Positions 1 through 8,940 are shown, counted from the stretch's first letter. The stretch: 64,000 bases of DNA from BD2-11 clade cluster bacterium bin43 (GCA_002238605.1 MPMR01000006.1:124001-188000), one strand, 5' to 3'. A program made the numbers and translations. The notes: generated by a model from the sequence alone, not told the origin.

Positions 1-2502
1 ACGGCGGCCGGCCCGGTGCTGGAGGGAGTCTCGATCCTGATCCGGGATGGGATCATCGAGGCGATCGGAGCTGGCCTCACGGCGCCCGAAGGCGTGCGCG
101 TGATCGACGGGACGGGCCTCACCGCGATGCCGGGCATCGTCGACGAGCACTCGCACACGGCGCTTCTCGCCGGCAACGAAGGGACCGCTCCCGTCGTGCC
201 CGAGGTGCGGGTCCTGGACGCGCTCACGACCGAGGACTTCGGGATCTACCGGGCCCTGTCGGGCGGGGTGACGACCGCCCGCATCATGCACGGCAGCTCG
301 AACCCGATCGGCGGCCAGAGCGCCGTGGTCAAGATGCGCTGGGGAATGGACGCCACCGAGCAGCTGCTCATCCCCGGGGCGCCGAAGTTCGTGAAGTTCG
401 CCCTCGGAGAGAACGTGACCCGGAAGGGGTCCCCGCCAAACGCCAATTCCCGGTTCCCGATGAGTCGCGCGGGCGTCGAGGCGATCTACGTCGAGGCATT
501 CACCGCCGCGCAGGCCTACCGGGCGGAGTGGAACCGCTTCCGCGAGAACCCGGGCGCCTTCCCCGTCCCCCCGCGCCGCGACCTCCGGCTCGAGGCGCTG
601 GTCGACATCATGGAGGGGCGCATCCGCATCCACGCACACTCGTACCGCGCGGACGAGATCCTCATGCTCATCCGCGTCGCGGAACGGTTCGGGTTCCGGA
701 TCGACGTGTTCACGCACGTCATGGAGGGATATCGGGTCGCGACCGAGATGGCGGAGCACGGGGCCGCCGGCTCGACCTTCTCCGACTGGTGGCAGTACAA
801 GCTCGAGGCGTACGAGTCGATCCCGCACAACGCCGCGATCATGCACCAGCACGGTGTGCTCACCGCGATCAACTCCGACATCCCCTCGCTCCAGCCCTTC
901 ATGCACCGCGAGATCGTGAAGCCGGTGAAGTACGGGGGCGTGAGCGAGCTGGAAGCGCTGCAGATGCTGACGCTGAATCCGGCGCGGATGATGTACCTGG
1001 ACGACCGGGTCGGCAGCCTCGAGGAGGGCAAGGAAGGAGATGTCGTGCTGCTCGACGGATCGCCCTTCGATTCGTTCAGCCGCATCGAGAAGACGATCGT
1101 GGACGGAATCCTCTACTACGACGTGGACGATGAGGAGGGAACGCGGGGCGAGCCCGTGCGAGCGGTCACGGATGTCGTCGCGGCGCCGGCCACGCCACGG
1201 ACTTCAACCCCCGGCGACGGCCCGGACGCCGGGAACGCCCCTGGCGCAAACGGAGAAGCGCCGCCGCGACCCGCGACCGCCCAGGAAGCCGCGACCGCTC
1301 TCGTGGGCGGGACGGTGCACACGGTGTCGGGCGGGACGATTCCGGACGGGGTGGTGCTCGTCCGGGGCGGGACCATCGAGGCGGTGGGAACCCGGTCCGA
1401 CGTGCAGATCCCCGCCGACGCCGCGCGCGTGGAGGTGGCCGGGCGGCACGTCTATCCGGGCATGGTCGACCCGTTCACGACGCTCGGGCTGCTCGAGTTC
1501 GGCGCGGTCGGCCAGGCGACCGACATCGCCGAGATCGGGGACTACAACCCGCACATCCGCGCGCTCCCGGCCGTAAACCCCTACTACCCCAGCCTGAACG
1601 TGGCGCGGGCCAACGGCATCACCACGGTTCAGACTGCGCAGGGCGGCGGTGTGGTTCGAGGCACGGGCTCGGTCATCCAGCTCAACGACGGCGACACCTT
1701 CGAGAAGGTGGCCGTGGCTCCGCAGGCATCCCTGATCGTCGATCTGCCAGCCGGCCCCGAGGGGGACGACGATGAGGAACCGGAGCTCGACAGCAGCGCC
1801 ATGGAGGACCTCGTCGACCTGTTCGAGCGCGCCGTAGCCTACGGAGCGAACCCGTCGACCTCCGACGACCCGACCGCGCCCTTCGAGGCGAACACCTGGG
1901 GCGGCGAGGCCGTCCTGCTCGACGCGCTTCAGCCGGCGCTCCGCGGAGAGATCCCGGTCTTCTTCTCGGTGGACACGGCCTGGGAGATCCGCACCCTGTT
2001 CGTCTTCCTGGACGCGTTCCCCACGATCGACGGCGTGGTTCTGGGCGGCCGCGAGGCCTATCGCGTGGCCTCCGGCCTGGCCGCGCGCGGCATCCCCTTG
2101 GTCCTCACGGGCACCCTCCAGGCGCCCGGCGATCGCGACGTGGCCGTCACGTCAGGCTTCCGCAACGCCGGGCTTCTGCACGAGGCGGGCGTCACGGTCT
2201 CGTTCTCGACCGCGAGCGACGCCGACGTCCGCAACCTCCCCTATCACGCGGCGCTCTCGGTGGGCTTCGGGCTTCCGGAGGATGCCGCGCTTCGGGGCGT
2301 GACGCTGCACCCCGCGGAGGCGCTGGGCCTGGGAGACGTCATGGGAAGCATCGAACCCGGCAAGCGGGCGGATCTGCTGGTCACGGACGGGTCGCCGCTG
2401 CAGTCGCTGACGCGGATCGAGCGCATGTGGGTCGGAGGGCTCGAGGTGGACCCCCGGGCGAACAAGCACGACCGCCTGTGGGAGGCGTTCCGGGGTCGGT
2501 AG
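1..2502 (+). CDS. Tandem-domain amidohydrolase (imidazolonepropionase-like), 5' end cut by window
   Basis: The frame is open from base 1, so the GTG at 16 is probably internal and the true start and any signal peptide lie upstream. About 833 residues are visible. The first domain has the amidohydrolase hallmarks: PGIVDEHSH early (HxH metal ligands), IHAH and FTHVMEG histidines in the middle, and NSD as the late Asp. It closes with the usual GSLEEGKEGDVVLLDGSP strand. After a Pro/Ala-rich linker (roughly residues 375-430) a second amidohydrolase-like fold begins (VGGTVHTVSGGTIPDGVV) and ends with GSIEPGKRADLLVTDGSPLQ. In this copy the HxH is replaced by VDPFTT, so it is probably non-catalytic. 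The substrate is unknown; relatives act on cyclic amides, dipeptides or imidazolonepropionate. It converges on the S9 peptidase gene. Confidence 0.85.
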   Translation, partial: TAAGPVLEGVSILIRDGIIEAIGAGLTAPEGVRVIDGTGLTAMPGIVDEHSHTALLAGNEGTAPVVPEVRVLDALTTEDFGIYRALSGGVTTARIMHGSSNPIGGQSAVVKMRWGMDATEQLLIPGAPKFVKFALGENVTRKGSPPNANSRFPMSRAGVEAIYVEAFTAAQAYRAEWNRFRENPGAFPVPPRRDLRLEALVDIMEGRIRIHAHSYRADEILMLIRVAERFGFRIDVFTHVMEGYRVATEMAEHGAAGSTFSDWWQYKLEAYESIPHNAAIMHQHGVLTAINSDIPSLQPFMHREIVKPVKYGGVSELEALQMLTLNPARMMYLDDRVGSLEEGKEGDVVLLDGSPFDSFSRIEKTIVDGILYYDVDDEEGTRGEPVRAVTDVVAAPATPRTSTPGDGPDAGNAPGANGEAPPRPATAQEAATALVGGTVHTVSGGTIPDGVVLVRGGTIEAVGTRSDVQIPADAARVEVAGRHVYPGMVDPFTTLGLLEFGAVGQATDIAEIGDYNPHIRALPAVNPYYPSLNVARANGITTVQTAQGGGVVRGTGSVIQLNDGDTFEKVAVAPQASLIVDLPAGPEGDDDEEPELDSSAMEDLVDLFERAVAYGANPSTSDDPTAPFEANTWGGEAVLLDALQPALRGEIPVFFSVDTAWEIRTLFVFLDAFPTIDGVVLGGREAYRVASGLAARGIPLVLTGTLQAPGDRDVAVTSGFRNAGLLHEAGVTVSFSTASDADVRNLPYHAALSVGFGLPEDAALRGVTLHPAEALGLGDVMGSIEPGKRADLLVTDGSPLQSLTRIERMWVGGLEVDPRANKHDRLWEAFRGR

Positions 2503-2545
2503 ACCGACGGCCCGGGACTGTCAGGATCGAGCGGGCACGCACGCC

Positions 2546-2573
2546 CGCCCGCGCCCGGGCACGCTCGCGGGCG
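2546..2573. terminator. Stem-loop between convergent genes
   Basis: An 8-bp perfect stem (CGCCCGCG at 2546 pairing with CGCGGGCG at 2566) with a 12-nt loop lies between the ends of two convergent genes. The 10-mer GCGCCCGGGC is also repeated at 2551 and 2571. There is no T-tract, so an intrinsic terminator is only a suggestion. Confidence 0.4.
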
Positions 2574-2590
2574 CCCGGGCCGGCATCCGT

Positions 2591-4648
2591 CTACCCCCCG
2601 CCGTCCTCCTGCGTCACCGTCCTCGTCCGGTACTTGTCGAACCACGCCTTGATGTAGAGCTGCGTCATGATCCGGTGCGACACGGAGCGCGAGCCGTGGT
2701 ATTCGTCCGGAATCTTGACATGCATGGTCTCCTGGCCGAGCACCTTGAGCGCACGGTAGAACTCCTCCGCCTGGGGCATCGGGGTGCGCAGGTCCTCGAC
2801 GCCCGAGAGGAGCATCGTCGGGGTGGTGACGTTGCCGACGTAGTGCAGCGGTGACCGCTCGGCGTACTCCACCGGGTCCTCCCAGGGATAGGAGCGGAAA
2901 CGGCGGTACCAGCCCGAGCCGTCCGTCGTGCCGACGAAGGAGTGCCAGTTGATGACCGGCCGCTGCGACACCGCGGCCCGGAAGCGGTCGGTGTGTCCCA
3001 CGGTCCAGGCGGTGAGAACGCCGCCGCCGCTGCTCCCGGTGACGAACATGTTGTCCTCGTCGATGAAGCCGCGTTCGATGGCGGCGTCCACGCCGGCCAT
3101 GAGGTCGTGAAAGTCGTTGCCGGGATACAGGTAGTTGATGCCGTTCACGAAGTCCTGGCCGTATCCGGTGCTCCCGCGCGGGTTCGTCCACAGCACCGCG
3201 TAGCCGTCCGCCGCGAAGTTCTGCCAGTTCCAGTTCCAGCGCACGGTGTACATCGACACCGGCCCGCCATGGATCCAGAGCAGCAGGGGGTACTGGCGGC
3301 CCGGCTCGAAGTTGGCCGGCTTCATGAGCCAGCCCTGCACCGGCCAGCCGTCGACGGACTCGGTCCAGATCTCCTCGACTTCGCCGAGCGTGATGCCGCC
3401 GAGCACATCCTCGTTGTAGTCGACCAGGGTCTCGAGCTCGTCCGGGTTGTCGAGGTCGAACGTGACCAGGTAGCTGGGCCGATAGAAGGTCGAGTTCGTC
3501 GCCGCCACCCGGCCATTGTTCGCGATCGAGACGCCGGAGATGTAGTGGACGCCGTCCGTGACCTTCTCGATATCACCGCTCGTGGAAACGAAGTGGAGGT
3601 TGGACGAGCCCTCCTCGCCGAGCGTGTAGTAGAAGCCGGACCCGTCGGGCGCCCAGGTGACGCCGCTCGGGGAGTTCTTGAGGTTGCCGGCGAGCATCCG
3701 GCTGCCGCCGCCGTCGGCATCCATCAGATAGAGATTGGACAGGTTGCTGTAGTTCTCGTTCTGGTCGTAGCCGGTGTAGGCGATCATGCGCCCGTCGGGC
3801 GACGGGATGGGACCGTTGTCGGGGCCCAGGCGGTCCGTCAGGGTGGTGATCTCCAGCGTGGCGAGGTCGATGGCGTGGACCTCCGAGTTGCCGCGCTCGT
3901 AGTCCTCCTCGGGGATGAGATCCCCGCTGAAGTAGAGCTTCGTGCCGTCCGGCGCCCAGCGCGGGTTGCCGTGCGAGGTGTCGCCGAAGGTGATCTGGCG
4001 CGGGGTGCCGCCCAGGTCCGCGTCGACGATGAAGATCTGCGTATTGCCCCTGCGCGTGTACCCGGTCCCGTCGCGCTGCCAGGCGAGGCGGTCCTCCACC
4101 ACCGCCGGCTTGGCCAGGTTCGCGCCGGCCGGGAAGCTGGGCATGGTGATGGGCAGCGGGGACCCGGTCTCCGGGATGAAGGTGGTAAACGAAATCTGCG
4201 CCCCGTCCGGCGACCAGCGGATGCCGCCGGGGGCCCGGTCGAGGTTGGTGAGCTGCTTGGTCTCGCGCGTGTCGAGCCACATCACGTGGATCTGGCTGGT
4301 CCCGCTCTTGTCGGACAGGAAGGCGATCCTGCTGCCGTCCGGCGACCAGATCGGCGACGACACCTCGAAGCTTCCGGTCTCGAGCTCGCTGATCCGCCGG
4401 GTCGACAGATCCATGATCATCAGCTCGCTCGTGTTCCGGTCGTTCATCTTGTCCACGCTCCCGCGCGTGAAGAGGATGTGGTTGCCGTCCGGCGAGATCC
4501 TGGGGCTGCCGACCGACTCCATCTCCAGGTAGGTGTCCATGTCCAGGAGGCCGCTGGGCTGCTGCGCGGCCGCCGTGATCGGCGGGACGAGGGCGATCGC
4601 AAGGGCGACAAACACGGGGGCGGTGCGGAAGTGGCGGCGGGCGGTCAT
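2591..4648 (-). CDS. S9 family peptidase (prolyl oligopeptidase type), secreted
   Basis: A 685-residue serine peptidase. The ATG at 4648 is preferred to a longer frame because AAGGAG sits 7 nt upstream and a signal peptide follows directly (MTARRHFRTAPVFVALAIAL..AAAQQ). The N-terminal two thirds are repeated SPDG/APDG beta-propeller blades of the TolB/WD40-like kind. The C-terminal alpha/beta-hydrolase domain shows HGGP, the nucleophile elbow GSSGGG, an Asp in SGVEDLRTP and a His in DEYHGS, which together form the expected triad. It is likely an exported dipeptidyl- or oligopeptidase. The GSSGG elbow instead of the more common GxSYGG is a small deviation within the family. Confidence 0.9.
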   Translation of the reverse strand: MTARRHFRTAPVFVALAIALVPPITAAAQQPSGLLDMDTYLEMESVGSPRISPDGNHILFTRGSVDKMNDRNTSELMIMDLSTRRISELETGSFEVSSPIWSPDGSRIAFLSDKSGTSQIHVMWLDTRETKQLTNLDRAPGGIRWSPDGAQISFTTFIPETGSPLPITMPSFPAGANLAKPAVVEDRLAWQRDGTGYTRRGNTQIFIVDADLGGTPRQITFGDTSHGNPRWAPDGTKLYFSGDLIPEEDYERGNSEVHAIDLATLEITTLTDRLGPDNGPIPSPDGRMIAYTGYDQNENYSNLSNLYLMDADGGGSRMLAGNLKNSPSGVTWAPDGSGFYYTLGEEGSSNLHFVSTSGDIEKVTDGVHYISGVSIANNGRVAATNSTFYRPSYLVTFDLDNPDELETLVDYNEDVLGGITLGEVEEIWTESVDGWPVQGWLMKPANFEPGRQYPLLLWIHGGPVSMYTVRWNWNWQNFAADGYAVLWTNPRGSTGYGQDFVNGINYLYPGNDFHDLMAGVDAAIERGFIDEDNMFVTGSSGGGVLTAWTVGHTDRFRAAVSQRPVINWHSFVGTTDGSGWYRRFRSYPWEDPVEYAERSPLHYVGNVTTPTMLLSGVEDLRTPMPQAEEFYRALKVLGQETMHVKIPDEYHGSRSVSHRIMTQLYIKAWFDKYRTRTVTQEDGGG

Positions 4649-5307
4649 GCGGGTCTCCTTGGGGTGCTGCGGGTCGCGCGCGGCTTCAGACGACAAGCAT
4701 AGCGGATGGGCCGAGGTCCGCGCACGCGGAACGGTCGGGCACACCCTGCCCTCCCCCGAACAGCACGCTCATCCCCTGCTCGAAGACGATGTCGCGCGGG
4801 ATTCCGGCTGAATCCAGCCGGGATAGAAGTTGGCGCCCGCCGGCTTGGCCCCGGCCCCGGCGATGAACGGATCGTCGGCGCGCAGCCGGTCGCAGGGCCC
4901 GTAGTTGATCTCGATGTAGCGGCGTGCTGCCTCGTCATGTATGTTCACCGCCTCCATCTTATATGTTATCCTGTGTTATTCCTGTATGATAGCGGTACCA
5001 TCCTGTGTGTTTTGGGGCATCATCGCCCGGGGCAACGCAGACCGCGATCGATGCGAGGAGGACGGCTGCGGCCCGGAAGTCGAAGTGTTGCGAGGCTTTG
5101 ATCATTGCGATGCTCCGGAAAACAGAGGATCCGGCAAGAGGTTGACCATAGAAGGCCCCCGCGGTTGCGATCAACGCTGCTTGTTGGACGTTGCGCCATC
5201 GCATAGGGTTCCGTTGCGACCTGGAGGCCGACGCCGGCGATCGGATCCGCGATGGAAACAGGCGGAGTTCAGGAATAGCGTTGTCGCGCAGCAAGGAGTG
5301 AGACCGC
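4649..5307. other. 659-bp gene-poor interval with a decayed gene
   Basis: No intact gene is seen. The middle holds the M49 peptidase remnant listed separately. The stretch 4955-5010 is unusually AT-rich for this window, and ATCCTGTGT occurs twice in it. The remaining DNA towards 5307 shows no recognisable coding or RNA signal. It separates two divergently transcribed genes. Confidence 0.6.
4769..5105 (-). pseudogene. Remnant of an M49 (dipeptidyl-peptidase III-like) gene
   Basis: A minus-strand frame starting near 4957 encodes YIEINYGPCDRLRADDPFIA followed by AGAKPAGANFYP. This matches, from memory of the family, the N-terminal signature INYGPWDRL...KPAGANFYP of M49 zinc peptidases. A different frame from 5105 to 4959 encodes a signal-peptide-like N-terminus (MIKASQHF..AAAVLLASIAVC). 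The two pieces are out of frame, and the catalytic HELLGH/EEARAE region is absent. I infer a frameshifted and mostly deleted secreted peptidase gene. Confidence 0.55.
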
Positions 5308-6708
5308 GTGTTCGGGAAGAACCTCTCAGCGGAGAGCACATCCGGGCCCCGGCGCATAGCCGTCATCGGCGGAGGCATATCGGGGCTCGCGGCCGCGTGG
5401 GCGCTCGATCACCATCCGGACCGGTTCGACTTCCGGCTGTACGAGGCCCGGGACCGGATCGGCGGGAATGCGGTCACCGCAGACATGCCCCAGGGTGACG
5501 GCAGCTCCATTCCCTTCGACATCTCCGTCACCGCATGCATCCCGTCGGTATACCGACACATCATGCTGCTGATGGAGGAGTACGGCATCGAGCTGATCGA
5601 CACTCGATTCAGCTACAGCGTGAAGTACCGCGGAGGCATCTATGCCCACGATTTCGACTCCGACATCAGGGAGCAGCTGCAACCCGAGATTGCCAGGTTT
5701 CAGCGAATCCTCGGATGGCTGCACCGGTTCGGCTGGCTGACCCGTTCCCGGTCGAAGTTCCTGAACGCCCTCAACCCCTTCAACTACGTCAGCATGGGGA
5801 CGGTCCTGAACCTGGCCGGATTGTCCGGGGACTTCAGGTACAAGGTGCTGAAGCCGATGTTCGTCAACTTCCTGATGGCGACGAACGTCTTCGACATGCC
5901 CGCGGCTCTCTTCTCGCGGTACCTCGAGTTCTTCGACATCGAGTCGGCCACGCCCATGCAGACCTGGGACCAGGGGACGCGGCGCATCTACGAGAATCTG
6001 ACCGCGAACTTCCGGGACCGCATCTACCTCGACCGACCGGTGCGGAAGGTGTTCCGCGAGCCGTCGCGGGTCGTGGTCGAGGACGAGGACGGCGCCAGGG
6101 AGACGTTCGACGAGGTGATCTTCGCATGCAATGCGAACCAGACGCTGATGATGCTCGACGAACCCACGATGCTCGAGCGCTATATTCTCTCGTCGGTGCG
6201 CTACGAGAGCGAACTCCACAACCATACCATCATCCACTCCGACCCGTCCGTCCTTCCGGACAACGAAGTGAAGCCCCTGACCACGCGGAGCAATCACATA
6301 GAGCAGTATGGCGCCCGACCGGACAATTATGAGATCACGTATATCATGCACAACCAGCAGCCGTGGGTCGGTCAGTCAGACCGACCCTGCCTGGTGACCT
6401 ACAACCCGATCAGCCCGATCGACAACCGGAAGATCATCGGAAAATGGTGGTTCCAGCACATCGTGCATGACGTGCGCCATGTCGCATGGCTCGTGCCCCT
6501 GTTCCGCAGGATCCAGGGCAGGAAGCGGACCTGGCACTGCGGGGCGCATACCCTGATCAACAGCCAGGAAACCTGTTTCGTCACCGGGCTCGCCGCCGCG
6601 ACCCAGCTCGGCGCGGACTATCCCTTCGACGATGCAGAGGCGAGGCGCTCGTTCAATCACTACGGGAGCATTCTGCACGGCTCGCGGTTCCGGAAGGTGA
6701 GGGGTTAG
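5308..6708 (+). CDS. FAD-dependent amine-oxidase-like oxidoreductase (COG2907 type)
   Basis: A 466-residue flavoprotein. The GTG start at 5308 follows AAGGAG by 9 nt. The N-terminus has the Rossmann dinucleotide motif IAVIGGGISGLAAAW, then an acidic residue in RLYEARDRIGG, the usual FAD contact of amine oxidase/desaturase-type proteins. The middle contains a conserved helical region (FNYVSMGTV...KPMFVNFLMA), and the C-terminus has INSQETCFVTGLAAA, the second FAD-contacting segment. COG2907 proteins are often encoded with cyclopropane-fatty-acid synthases, but none is nearby, so the substrate stays open. It is cytosolic with no signal peptide. Base composition is lower in GC than the flanking genes. 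Confidence 0.8.
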   Translation: MFGKNLSAESTSGPRRIAVIGGGISGLAAAWALDHHPDRFDFRLYEARDRIGGNAVTADMPQGDGSSIPFDISVTACIPSVYRHIMLLMEEYGIELIDTRFSYSVKYRGGIYAHDFDSDIREQLQPEIARFQRILGWLHRFGWLTRSRSKFLNALNPFNYVSMGTVLNLAGLSGDFRYKVLKPMFVNFLMATNVFDMPAALFSRYLEFFDIESATPMQTWDQGTRRIYENLTANFRDRIYLDRPVRKVFREPSRVVVEDEDGARETFDEVIFACNANQTLMMLDEPTMLERYILSSVRYESELHNHTIIHSDPSVLPDNEVKPLTTRSNHIEQYGARPDNYEITYIMHNQQPWVGQSDRPCLVTYNPISPIDNRKIIGKWWFQHIVHDVRHVAWLVPLFRRIQGRKRTWHCGAHTLINSQETCFVTGLAAATQLGADYPFDDAEARRSFNHYGSILHGSRFRKVRG

Positions 6709-6744
6709 GACAGCGTCCGGCCGTCGGTGTGCGACCCATGCGAT

Positions 6745-6790
6745 GGTGGTCGGATAGCTAAGGTGCCCGGTTTCCAACCGGCGAACCACC
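6745..6790 (+). terminator. Nested inverted repeat downstream of the FAD oxidoreductase gene
   Basis: An outer stem GGTGGT/ACCACC (6745 and 6785) encloses an inner 6-bp stem CCGGTT/AACCGG with a 3-nt loop (6767-6781). It sits 36 bp after the stop at 6708 and ahead of the toxin-antitoxin promoter. It may be a terminator or a structured RNA, but lacks a T-tract. Confidence 0.35.
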
Positions 6791-6818
6791 TACCGCTTGT
6801 TGAATCCTCCGGAATCGA

Positions 6819-6836
6819 GTAGCATTGCAGTGCTAC
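6819..6836. promoter_or_regulatory. Inverted repeat, possible toxin-antitoxin operator
   Basis: GTAGCA-N6-TGCTAC is a perfect 6-bp dyad ending just before the AGGAGGAG ribosome-binding site of the antitoxin gene. AbrB-type antitoxins usually bind dyads in their own promoter, so an autoregulatory operator is the natural reading. Confidence 0.5.
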
Positions 6837-6850
6837 CAGGAGGAGATTCG

Positions 6851-7078
6851 ATGGTTCGAAGTGTGAAGCTTCGGCGCATGGGTGGGTCGGTCGGCGCTAC
6901 CCTGCCGAAGGACATGGCGGAACGCCTTCGCCTCGCGGCCGGCGACGAAGTGCTTGCCGTCGAGACGGCCAACGGAATCCTGCTCAGCCCGTACGACATC
7001 GACGTTGCGGAGGGGCTGGCCATAGCCGCCGAGGCTCAGAAACGGTACCGGAGAGCCCTTAGAGAACTCGCGAAGTGA
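6851..7078 (+). CDS. AbrB/MazE-type antitoxin
   Basis: A 75-residue protein. The ATG at 6851 is fixed by a strong AGGAGGAG site 4-5 nt upstream and by the MVRSVKLRRMGGSVGATLPK start, a typical SpoVT/AbrB swapped-hairpin domain. The C-terminal helix (VAEGLAIAAEAQKRYRRALRELAK) would wrap and neutralise the toxin. Its stop overlaps the next start in the four bases GTGA, so the two are translationally coupled. Known relatives bind their toxin and repress the shared promoter; the dyad just upstream fits this. Confidence 0.8.
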   Translation: MVRSVKLRRMGGSVGATLPKDMAERLRLAAGDEVLAVETANGILLSPYDIDVAEGLAIAAEAQKRYRRALRELAK

Positions 7079-7479
7079 CGCCGCAGGAGCCACGCTGGGT
7101 CCCCCGCCTGGTTCTCGAGGCGATACATCTCGACCAGCTTCGCGAACATGGGGGCCTGCTCGGCGTCCGGGACGAGAACGCCCTCGAATCAGCGTTGGCT
7201 CGAGCGAGGCACAGATGGGTGTACGAGCATGAGGCGGATCTTCCTCGTCTCGCGACCGACTATGTATTCGGAATCTGCACCAACCATCCGTTTCGCGATG
7301 GAAACAAACGGATCTCGTTCCTGGCCGCAGTTGTCTTCCTGGGACTCAATGGACTCGACCTCGTCGCACGTGACAACGAGGTCGTGGAGATGATGGTCAC
7401 CGTGGCATCCGGGAAGCGGGATGAGGAAGCGATCGCGGAGTGGATCCGGTCGCGAACCCGGCCTCGAGCAGACACCTGA
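7075..7479 (+). CDS. doc: Doc/Fic-family death-on-curing toxin
   Basis: A 134-residue toxin. The active-site motif HPFRDGNKR matches the Doc version of the Fic motif, HxFx[DE]GNKR. The N-terminal VLEAIHLDQLREHGG and LLGVRDENALESAL segments are also typical. Doc of phage P1 phosphorylates EF-Tu, while canonical Fic proteins AMPylate. Doc-type proteins such as this one, with the shorter GNKR motif, are expected to be kinases. The GTG start overlaps the antitoxin stop. P1 Doc pairs with a Phd antitoxin; here the partner has an AbrB fold instead. Confidence 0.88.
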   Translation: MTPQEPRWVPRLVLEAIHLDQLREHGGLLGVRDENALESALARARHRWVYEHEADLPRLATDYVFGICTNHPFRDGNKRISFLAAVVFLGLNGLDLVARDNEVVEMMVTVASGKRDEEAIAEWIRSRTRPRADT

Positions 7480-7504
7480 CGGAGATTGCCGGGAGTAGAG
7501 ACCC

Positions 7505-8845
7505 ATGAACACCAGTCGACGCAGTTTTCTTCGCCGGTCGGCGGGCGCGCTGGCGCTGGCTCCGATCGTCCCGGTGGGGCGGCTCGCGTCGCTCGGCCGG
7601 AGGGATGGCGCGGGCATTGAACCCGGAATCAGCACGACCGATGGCCGGGTCCCGGCGACAGCCGGCTCCGTTTCGCCTCAGGAGGCATGGGTCGCCCGCG
7701 CCCGCGCCGAGATCCCGGCCTCGACCGGCAGCCTCTACTTCCAGACAGGCGGGATCGGGCCCTCGCCCGAAGCGGTCATCGACCACGTCCGGGAGCGTCT
7801 CACCTTCCAGAACGAGAGCCCCGCCGAGCCTCGCGTCGCGACCGACATGGCCCGCATCGAACCCGACCTGCGCGCGCAACTCGGGCGCGTATTCGGTGCC
7901 GGAGCCGACGAGGTCGCGCTCACGCATTCCACCTCCGAGGGGATCGCCATCGTAGCCTGGAGCCTGAACTGGCAGCCGGGCGACGAGGTCGTGATCTCCA
8001 ACACCGAACACCCCGCCAACGTCATCCCCTGGTACGTCCTGCGGGACCGGTTCGGGATCGTGATCCGCGAGATCGACCTCAGCACGGGGACGGGACTCGT
8101 CGACCAGGTCCGCGGCCAGCTCTCGAGCCGCACGCGCATGGTGAGCATCAGCCACGTGTCGCGGAACAACGGAAGGACGCTGCGTACCGGCGAGTCCGCC
8201 GAACTGGGCGCGCTGCTCCGCTCCCGGGGAGTGCGCTACCACCTCGACGGCGCGCAGGGCCCGGGCTGTGTCCCCACCGACTTCCGCGCGCTCGGCTGCG
8301 ACTGCTATTCCACCTGCGGCCACAAGTGGCTGCTGGGACCCAAGGGGACGGGCGCGCTCTTCGTGCGCCGGGAAGTGCTCGACGAGGTGCGGCTCAGCTG
8401 GGCCGGCTCGCACAGCCACGCGACCATGGACTACGAAGGCGCGTACACCCTGCTCCCGAGCGCCGCCCGCTACGAATTCGGCACCCGCGCCCTCGCGGAC
8501 TTCGCCGGCTTCGCGCGCGCCGTCGAGTGGATGGAGGGAATCGGCCTGGCGAGAATCGAGGAACGGATCCAGTCTCTGGTCGACCACGCCATCGAGGCGG
8601 TCGACGCCACCGACGAGCTGGGGGTGTCGTCGCCGCGCACGCGGCCGGACCGGTCGGGTGTGTTCGTCCTCGAACTGCCCGAGCGGTGTGACGCCACGCA
8701 GCTCTACAACGATCTGCGTGAAGACGACGGAATCCTTGCCTCGCCGGTGCGGCAGCCGCGCGATTTCCGCCTGTCGATCCACTTCTTCAACACGCGCGAC
8801 GAGATCGACGCCGCGATCGCGGCGATCGAGGCGCGGTGCGGGTGA
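7505..8845 (+). CDS. Tat-exported class V aminotransferase-fold PLP enzyme
   Basis: A 446-residue protein. The N-terminus carries a twin-arginine signal (MNTSRRSFLRRSAGALALAP), so it is predicted to fold with its cofactor in the cytoplasm and be exported. The fold is that of class V aminotransferases (cysteine desulfurase/isopenicillin N epimerase group): HSTSEGIAI for phosphate binding, HLDGAQGPG with the cofactor-stacking Asp, and the Schiff-base lysine in TCGHKWLLGPKGTGALF. The reaction is not evident. A second Tat-exported class V enzyme lies at 33526-34800. The gene converges on the DUF4143 ATPase gene across a repeat cluster. Confidence 0.85.
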   Translation: MNTSRRSFLRRSAGALALAPIVPVGRLASLGRRDGAGIEPGISTTDGRVPATAGSVSPQEAWVARARAEIPASTGSLYFQTGGIGPSPEAVIDHVRERLTFQNESPAEPRVATDMARIEPDLRAQLGRVFGAGADEVALTHSTSEGIAIVAWSLNWQPGDEVVISNTEHPANVIPWYVLRDRFGIVIREIDLSTGTGLVDQVRGQLSSRTRMVSISHVSRNNGRTLRTGESAELGALLRSRGVRYHLDGAQGPGCVPTDFRALGCDCYSTCGHKWLLGPKGTGALFVRREVLDEVRLSWAGSHSHATMDYEGAYTLLPSAARYEFGTRALADFAGFARAVEWMEGIGLARIEERIQSLVDHAIEAVDATDELGVSSPRTRPDRSGVFVLELPERCDATQLYNDLREDDGILASPVRQPRDFRLSIHFFNTRDEIDAAIAAIEARCG

Positions 8846-8849
8846 GCGT

Positions 8850-8918
8850 TCGTCCGAACAAAAGGTTCAGGTCCGTCTAAACGAAAGAACAGAGTTCGTC
8901 CAAACGAAAATATCGGGC
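8850..8918. repeat. Three 23-bp direct repeats, left of the DUF4143 ATPase gene
   Basis: Three copies start at 8850, 8873 and 8896, exactly 23 bp apart. The best copy has core TTCGTCCAAACGAA, itself a dyad (TTCGT-N4-ACGAA). The other two are degenerate (CGTCCGAACAAAA, CGTCTAAACGAAA). The same element recurs on the other side of the ATPase gene in the same orientation. Confidence 0.8.
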
Positions 8919-8940
8919 GGCAGCCAACGTCACGGACAGC

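Noticed and set aside
6745-6790. tRNA-like segment with a CCGG-TTTCCAA-CCGG anticodon-stem look
   Set aside because: No T-arm, D-arm or acceptor stem of proper length. It is better read as a nested inverted repeat or terminator.
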